From assembly GCA_026874595.1 (NCBI GenBank), contig CM049313.1:78130659-78194658 (forward strand): 64,000 bases of DNA. Reading direction: 5' to 3'. A program made the translations under genes and the position numbers. How positions within the stretch are numbered: position 1 is the stretch's first letter; each line of letters opens with the position of its first letter. Positions 47,116 through 59,380 of the stretch are shown one piece after another. The stretch comes from Sipunculus nudus. Taxonomy: Eukaryota > Annelida > Sipuncula > Golfingiida > Sipunculidae. Under the pieces are notes generated by a model. It was not told where the DNA came from, made no database searches, and saw nothing but the letters and a program-made list of their open reading frames with translations.

Positions 47116-48242
47116 TGTTACAGGTGTCCGTTTTGTTGTGCGCAGGAGTGTTACATGTGTCTGTTGACATTCTGATTCGTTTAGCGCAGGCATAGTTCGT
47201 TGCTATGGGAACCTCGCTTGTTTGGCGCTGGCTCGCGTTTGGGCCTGAAGCGTAGAGACACAGCGTCCTTTTTTTACCTAGATCTTTCGGGTCTGTTCAT
47301 TTGTGTGTGTATTGTTCCTTTCTATTTCTAGAATTGTCGTGTGGGAAGCTATAAATTAGGGGCTGTGTTTAAAGCCGTCAGCAAGGGAAATACCAGCGAG
47401 CACTTAGAATGTTACTTTCTCGTCAGTTTGGGACCATTTACGATAATTGCAGTGTTGTCAGATATTCAACGGATTTTATACAGATTTAGTACGGACTGTA
47501 TAACAGGTGGTCTTTTTATTGTGTGACACGGGCGTAACTCGTGTTGTAGCGCCCTCGCCGGCCGTTTGTTACATTCTCAGTTTAATCCGTACTGGTTGAA
47601 TCTCGTTGTCATGCTAGCTTGGGCTTTCTCGCCTGACCGAGCCGGGTCATAAGTCACATGTGGACCCTGGTATGTAGCGACACAGCGATGTTCTTCTAAA
47701 TGATTCCTATAACGTGTGTTTACTGTGTATTATGTTAGATCCTTTAGACTGTCCGAGAAATAGAAGCTTCTCGGCTGGAGGTGAGAAGTTATAGATAGGG
47801 GGCTGTGTTTTAAAGCGAGAGAGAGGAGAGAAAATTCCAGCCGACACAGACGTGTGTATGTCAGTTTGTGGGACCTGTCCGATTATCCAGTAATTTCAGG
47901 GATTCTGCTATTACTGACTCTTTACAATTTAATGCTGCCTGCCTCAAGTTTACTTTCTGGATTGTTACAAGAGCTTTACATTGGACTGTTATTCTCCGAG
48001 GGTATACATTAAAAGAACTTGTCACTGTGGCGGTGATGGTATCCAGGTACTGTGCACTTTGTTTATTAGTCTGTGTGATTGTATTGATTTGATGTTATAC
48101 TGTTATTGTACTGTGTAATTGTATTGATTTAGTGTACTGTAATGTTAGGGTTGTTTTAAGAATAAATTATAGTTATTTGTTTACAAAAAAAAACTGACTT
48201 CTTTATTCATTCCCCTAGACATTTCACGCTGCCTAGTGTTAC
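47116..48242 (+). repeat. LTR-like repeat, copy 1 (about 1.1 kb)
   Basis: Starts 'tgttacaggtgtccg' and reaches 'gcctagtgttaca', i.e. TG...CA ends as in retrotransposon LTRs. It contains a TATA-like 'gctataaattaggggctgtg' (47348-47367) and an AATAAA signal near 48162, the expected order for an LTR promoter and poly(A) site. Internally, a block of about 300 bp (from 'gacacagcg' to 'ccgataattgcag') is duplicated in diverged form (47240-47460 and 47675-47895). Copy 2 lies at 52597. Against a simple solo LTR: the sequence after the 'TTACA' end ('gaatctgat') is also shared between copies, so the family extends further. No gag or pol is present. Confidence 0.45.
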
Positions 48243-48299
48243 AGAATCTGATTTTTTATCTACATTTAAAAATTTATGTTCATCACGCATAAGTGATCT

Positions 48300-48640
48300 G
48301 TTTATGCCTCCAGTTTGCCTTTGGATTATTACTTTTTACGTGGATTATTTATGTTAAAGGACTCTTGTTGAGCTGTGACTGTGGTGGTATCAAGAAATCT
48401 AAGCCTAGGATCCGGACACTCTGGTACTGTACATTTTTATTGTTATACTGTGTAATTGTATGGAATTAGTGTATTGTAATGTTAGGACTGTTCTAAGAAT
48501 AAAATATAATTATTTGTTAACAAAAAAACACTGACTTTTTTATTCATTCCCCTAGACATTTCACGCTGCCTAGTGTTACAGAATATGATATTTTTATCTC
48601 CGTAACAAAATTTATGCTCGTCATGATTAAGTTATCTGTT
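48300..48640 (+). repeat. LTR-like repeat, partial copy (3' part)
   Basis: Repeats the 3' part of copy 1: 'tacgtggattatt.atgttaaag', 'gagctgtgac.gtggtgg', 'ggtactgtacattttt', 'tgtaatgttagg', 'aagaataaa', 'attcattcccctagacattt', 'gcctagtgttacagaat', then 'tctcc.taacaaaatttatgc'. The upstream half matches copy 2 (52981-53200) better than copy 1, so the copies have exchanged or lost different blocks. Confidence 0.6.
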
Positions 48641-49313
48641 GTAATAAAGTTCCGTAACAACAGAGCTAAACGTGTGGCGAATTCAGTTGTATATTTTGTT
48701 GCAAATAGCACATCACAATATGTGTTCAACTGCTGCAGGTATATGGTAGTTTATATGTATGGAATGTTATTGATATTCATGAATCCAAGTAATTTGTCAT
48801 CGTGGCCTTTGGCGGGTCGTTTATAAACCATGGTATTACTATATAAAAGAACTCACTAACATCATCGGTTTTTATGATCATGGTATAAGAAAAACCCAAG
48901 GACCACATCTAACACACTGATGCGCAGAAGGTCATCTAGTGAAGATTGTAATGATATTTGAATGTCTGTTAAATCCTTAACAGTCTGCAACAATTGGTAC
49001 ACTGGTCCTAACTTTGTTTCTCGGGAGCATGTTGCATAGCCCTGGGAACCTTCATAATTATAACTTTAACTGTGCATTTATAAGGTAATATTATACTACG
49101 TTTATCACAAGAATCCTGCTGTCTCGGGACGGTGGTGTTTTATTATAGTCATTCATGGGGATACGGTTTGACGGAGAAGACAGCATGACAGCAGTTTTAC
49201 TGCAATATCCCAAAGTAATCCTGAATTTCTGTACTCTATTCATAACAAAGTAGATCTGAATGTAAAAGGCGCAGCACATTCGCTCCTGGATATCAGTTAA
49301 TCTTCATCAAGTA

Positions 49314-49316
<3 letters not shown>

Positions 49317-49366
<50 letters not shown>
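49317..49366. repeat. (TA)25 microsatellite
   Basis: Perfect TA dinucleotide tract of about 50 bp. Confidence 0.95.
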
Positions 49367-52300
49367 GATCAGACATTAAGTCTAACGTTCAAGGTCAGAA
49401 CAGGTATAGGGCAATGAATATTATTCTAACGTATGCAAATAACAAACATTCTCTAAATTTAATTTTTAGAAAAAAGATTAAAATTACACATAAACATGTA
49501 TAAATGTAATAAGGTACAAGATGAAAGCTCCGAGCAGCTTACAGTATAAAGACGTTTAACAGGTAATCATAGAGAAAGATGCCTCGAAATAGGATGCTCC
49601 TGACCCGTGACAGTAACCACCATCAACATCCTAAATGTTAATTCCAGAACTTCCTTCTATTTGATTATTATGAGAGAAGATCACAGGAAACTTTGATGAA
49701 CTGTATCTGGTTAATCAGTTTAATTAATGCTTTACAAGCGAGCCCGCGATAATAATATCAAGTTTATCAAAGAAAACAATAATTCTCTCACATTCAATCT
49801 CCGATTACGTCAGAGGATGAGGATGACTTTGAGATAAAGGTTCATCAGGGTCACGGGGTGCCCTGTTTTATCTGATTTATTTAATAATAAGAAATCTCTT
49901 TCATTTACTTTTCCTTTTTTAATGAAGAACACCCTGCTGGTTCGTTCAGTCACCGGTTCAACGTCCTGAGGGGTTTTACAGGCAAAGTAATCATTGATTT
50001 TTTAGACCTGATTGTACAAATTCAAAGATGCCATTAACGAGGTTTTCTTTACACGTCTGCCCATCACACATCAAGACTTTTCTAAAGACATCTTCACCAG
50101 CTTTAAACCACGGCATGCTCATGTACCGCTCAAACCCTATTAAGAAATATAATATGATTCCCAGAGCATTTATAAATATATTCTCAATATAATTGAATAC
50201 CTGTATAAAATATCAATTAATGGAAACGCACGATGCTGACCCATTCTAAAGTTAAACTCTTTCAACGCCTTGTTAAAGGAAAGGTAAGTTTGCACGGAAA
50301 CTTGGAGCATTGTCTTTATACTGGCTTATCCTACCCGTTCATTATTTTGCGCTCCATGACCAGTTTAGTTTCATCTTAAATACGGCATATGGTTCCTGAA
50401 TAATAATGACGACTGACTAAATTATTTTATTATAAACAGATAACAGAATAACGCACTAGTGAAAATTGATTATTTGCACACGCCATAGTTAAAAAATGCC
50501 TCACTATATAATTTGTAAATTGATGTCATACTACTAAGATTGTGCTGGGAACTATAATTAGGTTCTTCCTGTCTTATATATATAAAATACCTACTATACT
50601 ATTTCCATGATATAACTTTATATTTTTCCGTTAGTCCATATAGTCTTCAGATATGTGTGACTGTTCGATCATTAACGTACTAAGTGTCAGGCGTGTTATC
50701 TACTTCTGTATTGAACAAATGTCTTTATGCCGATTGTATCACGTTATAAATTATAACAGGACCTCATTGGAAATCAGCGCTTGCTGAATGAGGAATTCTG
50801 TTGAATTATATTGTAATAAATATATAAAATGTAAAACCGCTATACTGTTTCCTTGCTGAGGTACAGTTTTTCTTCTTATATGTAGAAGTAATAAACATGT
50901 GTTTTTAGATTTTAAAGCACCATACTGCCGTGAAGTTTATCTGAATTGGTCTCGTTTTCACTTTGCCACTTTCACAAGTTTTATCTTGATAAAGCTACAA
51001 TATAAGGCTTGTGTTTTTTTATAATGATGAAGCTAATATATGAGGTTTATGCTTTAACTTTTTAGCTTACAACAGTTAAAATAATATTTTTTCGAAAAAA
51101 ATAAGATTTATTTAGTCGCTAGGTTGTTCAAAGCTCTGAATCAAGTGACAGGTAAAAGTAAACGTGTAGGGGTCCACATATCAACAGCAATGACGTCATA
51201 ATGAATAAAGGCGTTCATATACTGGGTGAGGATTTGCGTGTTAAAGAAAATTCAATTAGGGGACCTGAAGCCGAAATTAAAATTGTAGTTTTCGATTCGA
51301 ACATAGTTGAAATATCAAATGGAATATCAAATCTTAAGAATAAGATCAAATATAGCATGGCGATGATGCTATGAATGAAGAAAGCACGCTACCACGCTCA
51401 GAGATGTTTGTCTTACGCGTCAGAGACATGTGATGTAAAATTAGGTCTCTATGAATTATATAGTTTGAATGATATTCATGAAATATCAAATGTCACGCAA
51501 TGTTTGGATGCAACATCAATTTATCCGGAGGGAAAATGTGGGAGGAAACGAAATTCGTTACACTAGGAGGGCTCGTCTTTCATACCCAATATAAACCCAC
51601 ACAGCATTACATTACAATGGATGTACTGGTGCACTGTAAATTCTGAAAGGAAACTGGTAAATATCAAATCTAGCGATACAGGCAAAAGTTACGTGAGACA
51701 AAAAAAATATCAGGGGAAATATATGAGGTTCTTTTGTCTGAATAGGAATGCGTCTCATCTGTCAGGCCTCTTGAGCCCTGCCTTACCCGGTCGAACAAAA
51801 ACCATGATGCAGTGCGCGGCTGTCAGCAGGGGTGTTGTTGCATGTATGACAACCGCAGGTTCTTGCCGTGAAACCATCGATAATAAAAAACCCCAGCGGT
51901 ATTGTAAAAGACTGTTAACACGAGGCTTTACCCGTACCAGGGAATGGCTTGTTAGCGTGACTTTGAAAATCAACACAAAAGCTAGCTGCCCGCTTGATCA
52001 AACTTCCCCCGAGGTAATCAATGAAATCCTCAACCTTGTTTCAAAGGGATATAAATGTAATATACAGTATACTGCTATTGTTAGCTCCATAAATGTTAAA
52101 CTGAACATGTATTTTTTTATATTGTAGATTTTGCATATATGTATTGATGTCTATCGGAGGGAAGTAATTTCTACATTTCCATTTTGGAGTTTTTTTGCCG
52201 TTTTCAACAACTGTAAAATAAATGTCATAAACTTGTGCCTATTCTGATAAACAGATCAAGATTAAGCTGAAACCACAGATGATGATCACTGATGATGGAG

Positions 52301-52596
52301 AGATTGGTAGAATTTATGAATGAAAGGCACTGTCCATACGATGCCACCTCTAACGCAAAAACTTTTGAATGATTGGCAAAGTGTGACAATGCGGGACTTG
52401 AAGAGAGAGTAACATTAAATACGTCGAGCGACACATAATTTATTTCAGATTTTACCGACTTGAATATGATTCTAGAATACTAACTAATAAAAAAATATCT
52501 AATTAATGTAAATATGCAGAAAAAGACGGTTCGCGAATCATACTTACGTTCATCATCGTTTTCGTGTTCTCTTAAGCGTTTATGGGGAAAAAATAG
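49367..52596. other. No gene recognised between LTR-like copies
   Basis: This is where a retrotransposon interior would lie if the flanking LTR-like copies belonged to one element, but no reverse transcriptase, integrase, protease or zinc-knuckle motif is visible. The longest frame is 51621-52127 (plus, 168 codons), without recognisable motifs and with no clear splice or poly(A) context. A TGACGTCA (CRE-type) octamer occurs at 51191-51198. Confidence 0.4.
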
Positions 52597-53330
52597 TGTT
52601 ACAGGTGTCTGTTTTGTTGCGCGAAGGAGTGTTTTGTGTCTGTTGACATTCTGATTCGTGTAGCGCAGGCATAGTTCGTTGCTATGGGAACCTCGCTTGT
52701 TGGGCGCTGACTCGCGTGTGCTCTCTGAAGCGTAGAGACACAGCGTTCTTTTATTCTAGATGTTTCGGGTCTGTTCGTGTTCGTGTGTGTTGTTCTTTAG
52801 AATTTTCCGTTTCTAGAATTTTCGGATGAGAGGCTATGAATAAGGGGCTGTGTTTAGAGCCGGCAGAAAGGAAAATACCAGCGAGCACTAAGAGTGTTAA
52901 TTTCTCGTCAGTTTTGGGACCATTTCCGATAATTGCAGTGGTGTTAACGGATTTTATACAGATTTAATACGGACTGTCTACAGTTTGCCTTTGGATTATT
53001 ACTATTTACGTGGATTATTGATGTTAAAGAACTCTTGTTGAGCTGTGACAGTGGTGGTATCCAGAAATCAAAGCCTATAATCCAGACACTCTGGTACTGT
53101 ACATTTTTTATTGTCATACGGTGTAATTGTATTGATTTAGTGTATTGTAATGTTAGGATTGTTCTAAGAATAAATTATAATTATATGTTAACAATAAAAC
53201 ACTGACTTCGTTATTCGTTCACCTAGACATTAATTTTCACGTTGCCTAGTGTTGCGGAATCTGATCTTTTAATCTCCCTAACAAAATTTATGCTCGTAGC
53301 GACAACGTGATCTGTTGTTATTAGGTTATA
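52597..53330 (+). repeat. LTR-like repeat, copy 2 (shortened)
   Basis: Begins 'tgttacaggtgtctg' like copy 1, keeps 'gcgcaggcatagttcg', 'gctatgggaacctcgcttg', the TATA-like region as 'gctatgaataaggggctg' and the 'ccgataattgcag' block. It lacks about 500 bp present in copy 1 (47480-47980) and joins directly to the 'tttgcctttggattattact' 3' block. It ends 'cctagtgttgcggaatctg' and shares downstream 'taacaaaatttatgctcgt'. Confidence 0.55.
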
Positions 53331-54405
53331 CAACATTAGCTTTCGATACCTACCGTAAACACAGCTATGCCCTACCTTTTTTTTAATCCAATGGTGGATG
53401 CCGCATGGCGAGCCGCTACTTTTGCGCTCCTGTACGCACATGTAGAAAAACTCTAGTAATATCATCACTGATAAGACTTATCGTGATCACTCTCGCGTTG
53501 GGGTTTATGGGAAAGCAGCTTATCAACAGAAGTAAGAACTGTTTTGAACCCTGAATGAAATCTCAGCAAACCTCTCAGAAAAGGCTTAAGTTTCTATTTC
53601 TTTATCAAATTTTTCGGCAGGATTTGAGATTCTTACTTAATGTTTATGTTTCAAGGAGTTCCTGTGTGAAATATATCATTGTCATAGTTTTTTTTTCAGT
53701 TTTGTCATTTGCAAAATTGTCACAGCTAAACAACGGGGTCCTTAAGCTTCAACAAAACAAACAACAATTAAACCATTAACTCTACCAGGATCACAATAAC
53801 TTACCTAAGATCACATTTAAAAGTGATTGCAGTGGATTACATTAATATTTATGAAATATACTTGCCATTGTGAGATGAATAACTGAAATCGCCCCTGTCT
53901 TATACTTTTCTCTGTGGGTTTCACCGGGGTGACACTGGACCATGCCACATGACATTTAATGCTTCATGGTATTGTCATATAAATCTTCTATGTTCACTTA
54001 ACATTGTTTTTTTTCTTGTTTTTGATGGGAAATTATATAAACACTATACTTAATCAAATATAACAAATCTTTAACATCGAGAAAATTTGTCAGGGAAAGC
54101 AACAATGATTTTGTACAGTATTCAATTTTACACTTTTGAAATGTATTCGGCCTGAGACAAAGATGGCTATACTTAGATATGATTTTTTTTTCAAATCAAA
54201 CTTGCTGTTTATGTCCTTGCATTGTGTCATATAAAAAAAATCTGTTAAATATATTTTTTTAATTAAAAAAACTATGCAAAGAACGTCTTCCTGACACAGA
54301 CAACAATCAAACTAAATCATGTCACTCAAGTTGTCCCATCTTTACACATTGTTTCAATTTCTAAAATAAATTTTGTAAATGATACTTATTCTCCCACGAG
54401 TCCAT
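53331..54405. other. No gene recognised
   Basis: AT-rich unique sequence, nothing supportable. Confidence 0.3.
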
Positions 54406-54860
54406 CTAGTTCAGACTTAACGAGCAAACTGTCGGGCAGGTGAGAAGGATTAATTTGTAAGTTATGCGGTTAAGTGGCATCGACAACAGTTTAGGGGGTT
54501 TACCTTTAACCACAGTACAGACTGGACCAGATCCGCGAGACATTGAGTTATCCGCGTGCCGGTTGAAGCCGACAGCAATGCGGCCCGTCCGGTTAACATC
54601 CCCTCCAAACAATGCATTGCCCCTGCTGCCAGCCACTGCAGTCGCTGAACAGCTACTGTGCAGCAGCCGAGCTGGACCTATTTGATATATTGTCCTCCCC
54701 GCGAGGCGGCGGTTCCGCCCTGTAGTGCGCTGCATTGACCAGTGTGTCAGCACAGACGGAGTCTGCAAGATTGTTTTGACCGCGGATGCTTGATAACAAG
54801 CCAATAACGCGGACGGCGTCAGCACCGCGGCCGTATCTGCTACAGTCACGTTGTAAAAGA
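54406..54860 (-). CDS. Open frame in a GC-rich island, unrecognised, possibly an exon
   Basis: A GC- and CpG-rich block with a 147-codon minus-strand frame (start taken at GTG 54849; the frame stays open to about 54885). It contains a Ser/Ala/Gly-rich middle (LLHSSCSATAVAGSRGNALF) and 'GGDVNRTGRIAVGFNRHADN'. 'gttaaag|gtaaac' at about 54505 could be a splice donor. No domain is recognised, and the plus strand also has a 73-codon frame here, so the strand is uncertain. It may instead be a CpG-rich regulatory region for a transcript starting near 55.1 kb. Confidence 0.2.
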
Positions 54861-56190
54861 CAACTTTCTCACAGACTGATTGAGCTCATTGCTCTAGGTC
54901 CTTTAGTCACGAGTCTCTTAGCTTGGTTGGGAAAAATCATGTGCGTGCTTACTGATTTCATAAAAGTGTAACTGTGCAGGATTCTTACCAAGTTTCTCTA
55001 GCTGTGGTTTCCAGCTGTTTTCCATGAAGACTAGAGCACTGTGACAGAGACAACAGCTACGAGAAGGTCAGACTTGTTATGACGTTGTTGTCAAATGCAT
55101 GACGTCACTCACGGTGGTTTAAAGTACAGATCCATCCAGAACTTAGGCAGAGGTACCGGGACGATTGATGGATTGACTGTAGTTAAAGGTAAGACTGTTT
55201 ACCTGTTATGAAGCATGTTATATTGTATGATGTTATTTGAGGAATTTATATATTAGTTTAAGCAGCAATTTGTATTGTATCCTTGACAATTAAACCCCCC
55301 AAAATTTCTGTGACAATTTAAAGGAAACTTATACCGTTTTGTATCTTTAAGCATTTTAAAAATAAAATTGCCATATTTTAAAACGCATCATGTCATTATG
55401 AGTAAAATAGTCGTAACATACTAGAAATTAGACTATCACAGATCTAAGTTGAGATTTTCACTGCTTGCATTTACTTAAATTACCTGCAGAACGAGGTGGC
55501 AGATCTGAGATATAGTAAGACGCATAGTAAATAAATACCACAAGCTGCTATAGCTGTGGTCAATATTGATGCGCTAAGCTCCCTAGCTTCGACGCTGGTG
55601 GCATATTCCTTACTATTTAAACATGACCATTGGTATTAACAACAAAAGTGGATGTCATTTTCAAGAGCAGGGGGACTGGCGATGCATCCCGATAAAGGAT
55701 ATTATACATAGTTGTTTGATGTAATCATATATAACATGTACGACAAAAAGTCTTCATAGATAAGGTACTTTTACGGATGGGGTTATCCACATTTCATTAT
55801 TCGGACGTAACACCGTCTTTATTTGGTAATTTAATGATTTTATTAACGCCGTCTTTATATGGTGATTTACTGATTTCCCATGAATCATTGAGCGGTAGCT
55901 TCGACTGCCCTACGATGTCTAACCTTCATCGATCAAGTTTTTATTGCAACGATCACGACAAGCATAAATACACTGGCAACAACAGGATATTAAATTATCA
56001 TTCTTGTATTGTATTTTCACAATTTGACTGTACTATGTCAAACAGGGTGTTCCTAAACTAACTAAAAATTGCACACATTGTCACGATACACGATCTTAGT
56101 CGAAATCTAATCACTTCTGAAATGTACGTCCGTATTAAACATTTTTGTCCCCGAAGGAAGTGCTCGAAGTGTCTTAGCGTGATGATACAT
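54861..56190. other. Possible first exon/promoter near 55.1 kb; small duplication at 55.8 kb
   Basis: A CRE-type TGACGTCA (55100-55107) is followed about 90 bases later by 'gtagttaaag|gtaaga' (donor near 55190), which would fit a short untranslated first exon on the plus strand; no TATA box and no coding support. At 55809-55880 a 35-bp motif ('aac.ccgtctttat.tggt') is present twice in tandem. An open frame at 55777-56061 spans that duplication and has no recognised content. Confidence 0.2.
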
Positions 56191-56660
56191 CGATTCAATT
56201 ATAGCCTCATCCCTGGGACCGGAGTATGGTGTAACACGGATGTCTTACTCTCAGCTACATCAATTTAAGTATAGCCTCGTCCCTGGGACCGGAGTATGGT
56301 GTAGCACGGATGTCTTACTCTCAACTACATCAATTTAAGTATAGCCTCGTCCCTGGGATCGGAGTATGGTGTAACACGGATGTCTCACTCTCAGCTACAT
56401 CAATTTAAGTATAGCCTCGTCCCTGGGACCGGAGTATGGTGTAACACGGATGTCTAACTCTCAGCTACATCAATTTAAGTATAGCCTCGTCCCTGGGATC
56501 GGAGTATGGTGTAACACGGATGTCTCACTCTCAGCTACATCAATTAAATTATAGCCTCGTCCCTGGGACCGGAGTATCGGTAAATATGGATGTCCAAGCT
56601 ACATCCAGTCAAGTAAAGCCTCGTCCCTGGTGTAGTATGGTGTAAGACTGCACTATGTGG
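56191..56660 (+). repeat. 70-bp tandem array (about 6.5 units)
   Basis: 'atagcctcgtccctgggacc' starts at 56201, 56271, 56341, 56411, 56481 and 56551, an exact 70-bp period, continued by 'ggagtatggtgtaacacgg', 'atgtcttactctcagc' and 'tacatcaatttaagt'. The last units (after 56551) are degenerate and shorter. Internal units are over 95% identical, suggesting recent expansion. Confidence 0.95.
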
Positions 56661-56802
56661 CACCCTTTTTAGCCAGATTATATGACATGTATGTAATATA
56701 GCTACATTTTTTTCTTCAAAAATGTCGTGGACCAACCTTTGAAGCCTCATTCTTTAAATATCTGTAGTTTTTATGTATATGAGATATAATTCATTAGCTG
56801 AG

Positions 56803-58211
56803 ATTAAAGGCTCTCTTGACAAGTTGCTAGCTTGGCTGAACCGAGATGCTGGTGTCACTAGTTCCACATTCGATCAATAAGCATTTACTTACTTGCAGGA
56901 AAAGCAATCTTGCTGATGCATTAAGAAAAACAGGAAAACAGGGTTGTGTAGTGCGTTTCATGTTTCCAACTATTTATATTCTTACTTGGGGCCGATTCTG
57001 TATTCAGTGACCTTTTCAGAGCTGAAAAAAACTGACGATACCAAGCAGTCATGTACAGACACAATGTACATTAAAAAAATTAATATGTAACGTAATATGT
57101 ACAACACAGTAATGCACTCAGGGACACCAATCTTTATATAGATACAATAATGCAGTTCTTTATCGCGGAAATAGCCAACTGAATCAATACATTCGATAAT
57201 TCAACTGGGGACTGCAGATGGAAAACTAACTCTTGGGAATGACAATTTTAATCGCCCATTTAACACACAGTCCCAGGTTTGTTAAAAGGCTGTAGACCCT
57301 AGTGATGGATGGCGGGGAGTCTTAAATATGAAAGCAGAAATAATATGTACCCACTCGAGGTCCATAACGCCCCTGTGTGGTACGCCTGTATGCGGTCACC
57401 TCGAAGTTGTGTTCCTTTGGCACATTTTATGACGTAGCGGGTGACTTGCTTTAATATGATTTAGGTATATAAAGCCAGTTTACCTGAAGAACAGTATTTT
57501 GTGGTCCTAGACAGGGTGAATGGGTCTGTCACCTCAGGGATGTACGTCACTGTCTGGGTTGGTCTAACGTGATGGTTTGGCAACAGGACGTCAGACGTTT
57601 TTTATACATTTGACATTGACCGTGAGAATCGTCTCTCGCACTGAGAATTTCTATACGTGTGCTCGAACAAGCGGAATGTCTGCTGACGAGTGAATTTAAT
57701 GAGGTGTCATACTTTCCTGTGGCGTTCTGCATTGATACCCTGATTTACACCATAACGAAACAAAGCCATCCACACAACACAAGTATAATATAAAAAGTAA
57801 AGCCAAATTCAAGCATTCTTATTTATTTACTGACATTAATTCACTGTTGCTGTTGCTGTTGTTATCTGTAGAAGTGCATACTTGCTCATTTTGATTTGTA
57901 ATTGAAACGTTCAAATAAAAAGAACAATCAGCGGCACATTAGAATAAGGTTTGCAGATTGTGAAGTAGGAAAAAGTAGTAAAACGGTAAAGCTAGATCAA
58001 AACATCAGTAATAACTACTGCATCGTTCATGGTATAGATGAAATGGAACCGTAATATTGTTGACTAGTATTCGATGTGGACCGTTTTATGTGGTATATGA
58101 AAACCTACCCGAGATATTTTATCATCCAGTGATTATCTTTCTTACAGGCTGTCTACTGTAATTCTGTTCTTTTGTCCTTCAGTGAGTGGATACTGTCATC
58201 TACATGTTCAC

Positions 58212-58280
<69 letters not shown>

Positions 58281-58510
58281 ATATCCCTCACTAGATATAC
58301 CCTTATAATCATAAAGTAATCATTAAACCGTAACAAAAATAAATCGATGTTATTTGTAGCAAAATAGTAGATACTATAAGGAAGTATAATTACTCAACAA
58401 AATTACGTCAAGAGCATTAAATAATTTCGTGAGAATCACCACTTTATGGAAGGTCCTATATGCGTAAATATGACGGTATCTCATAAATACATCGTGAATG
58501 ACGCCGCAAG
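56803..58510 (+). repeat. Old tandem duplication, first copy (with about 1 kb inserted)
   Basis: The 5' part (56803-57300: 'gattaaaggctctcttgac', 'tcagagctgaaaaaaactg', 'atgcactcagggacac', 'aatacaataatgcag'-type words) matches 58728-59200, and the 3' part (58305-58510: 'aattactcaacaaaatt', 'cgtgagaatcacca') matches 59210-59380. Between the two parts the first copy has about 1 kb (57300-58305) absent from the second, including a TATA-like 'tatataaag' (57466-57474) and a TA microsatellite. Order and strand are conserved, similarity about 65-75% by eye. Confidence 0.55.
58214..58278. repeat. (TA)32 microsatellite
   Basis: TA tract of about 65 bp inside the inserted part of the first duplication copy. 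A G10 run follows at 58511-58520. Confidence 0.95.
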
Positions 58511-58727
58511 GGGGGGGGGGTCGCTTGTACATGTACACAACAAATCAGTATGGACTTATTAAAGGGCCCTTATTTTATTTTAAAAAAGAAAACAAGTTAA
58601 CAGTGTAAGTAAAAAGTCCTCTGTTTAATTTGAAATTCATTGTGGGTAGAGGGAACTATATGATGTAATGTACTCTTATATCGTCAATGTCACTAAGTTC
58701 CTATATTTCTTTATCGTTTTTCAACTA

Positions 58728-59380
58728 AGATTAAAGGTTTTCTTGACAAGATGTTACCTTGGACCGACATGAGGAGTCGCCGATTAATGTGTATTAATTT
58801 ACTTTTTAAAAAATCTTTCTTGTGCAATGAAAAACTCCACGATGAGGAGTGCGTGTCATGTTCATACTTGGGATAGATCACGCATGTGGTTTGTGACCTA
58901 TTCAGAGCTGAAAAACTGACGGCTCTAAGCAGAGATTTGATTTACAAACACCATGCTCCATGCTCGAAACAAAAAGACTATGTAACGCAGTATGTACCGT
59001 GTTGTGATGCACTCAGGAACATCTAGCGTATTATGAATACAATAATGCAGGTCTTCACAAAAGAAATCTTTGAACGCAACCAATCGATGGTTCAGCCTAA
59101 GACTATAGCCGGGAGCTAAACTTTTATAGTATATGGTCTTTTAATCATTCACTTTACATCCACATTCCTGACCTAGGCTGAGTGTTAAGGACTATAGACT
59201 TAATTGTCTGAAAGTATTTGAAGACAGAGCGTAACAAATATAAAGAATTGTAATTATTCAACAAAATTTGCACCAGATGTTTAATAAAATTTTGTGAGAA
59301 CCACCATTATGTGAAACATCCTGCATGCGAAAATAAGACGCGGATACTTATAAATCCACCACAAAATGACCTTACAAAGT
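58728..59380 (+). repeat. Old tandem duplication, second copy
   Basis: Shares with the first copy 'gattaaaggttttcttgac', 'ttcagagctgaaaaactgac', 'gtaacgcagtatgtac', 'gatgcactcaggaac', 'aatacaataatgcag', 'aattattcaacaaaattt' and 'tgtgagaaccaccat'. No coding content is conserved between the copies, so the duplication looks non-genic. Confidence 0.55.

Noticed and set aside
51191-51198. TGACGTCA (CRE) octamers here, at 55100-55107 and 63810-63817.
   Set aside because: Three octamers in 64 kb are not far from chance; only the one at 55100 has any promoter-like context.
51755-51976. Minus-strand frame containing LLTAAHC, the active-site histidine motif of trypsin-like proteases.
   Set aside because: No other protease landmark (IVGG, DIAL, GDSGGP) or splice sites nearby, and the flanking residues do not fit the fold; treated as chance.
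57466-57474. TATA box 'tatataaag' with downstream sequence as a promoter.
   Set aside because: No open frame or donor site follows; TATA-like words are common in this AT-rich sequence.
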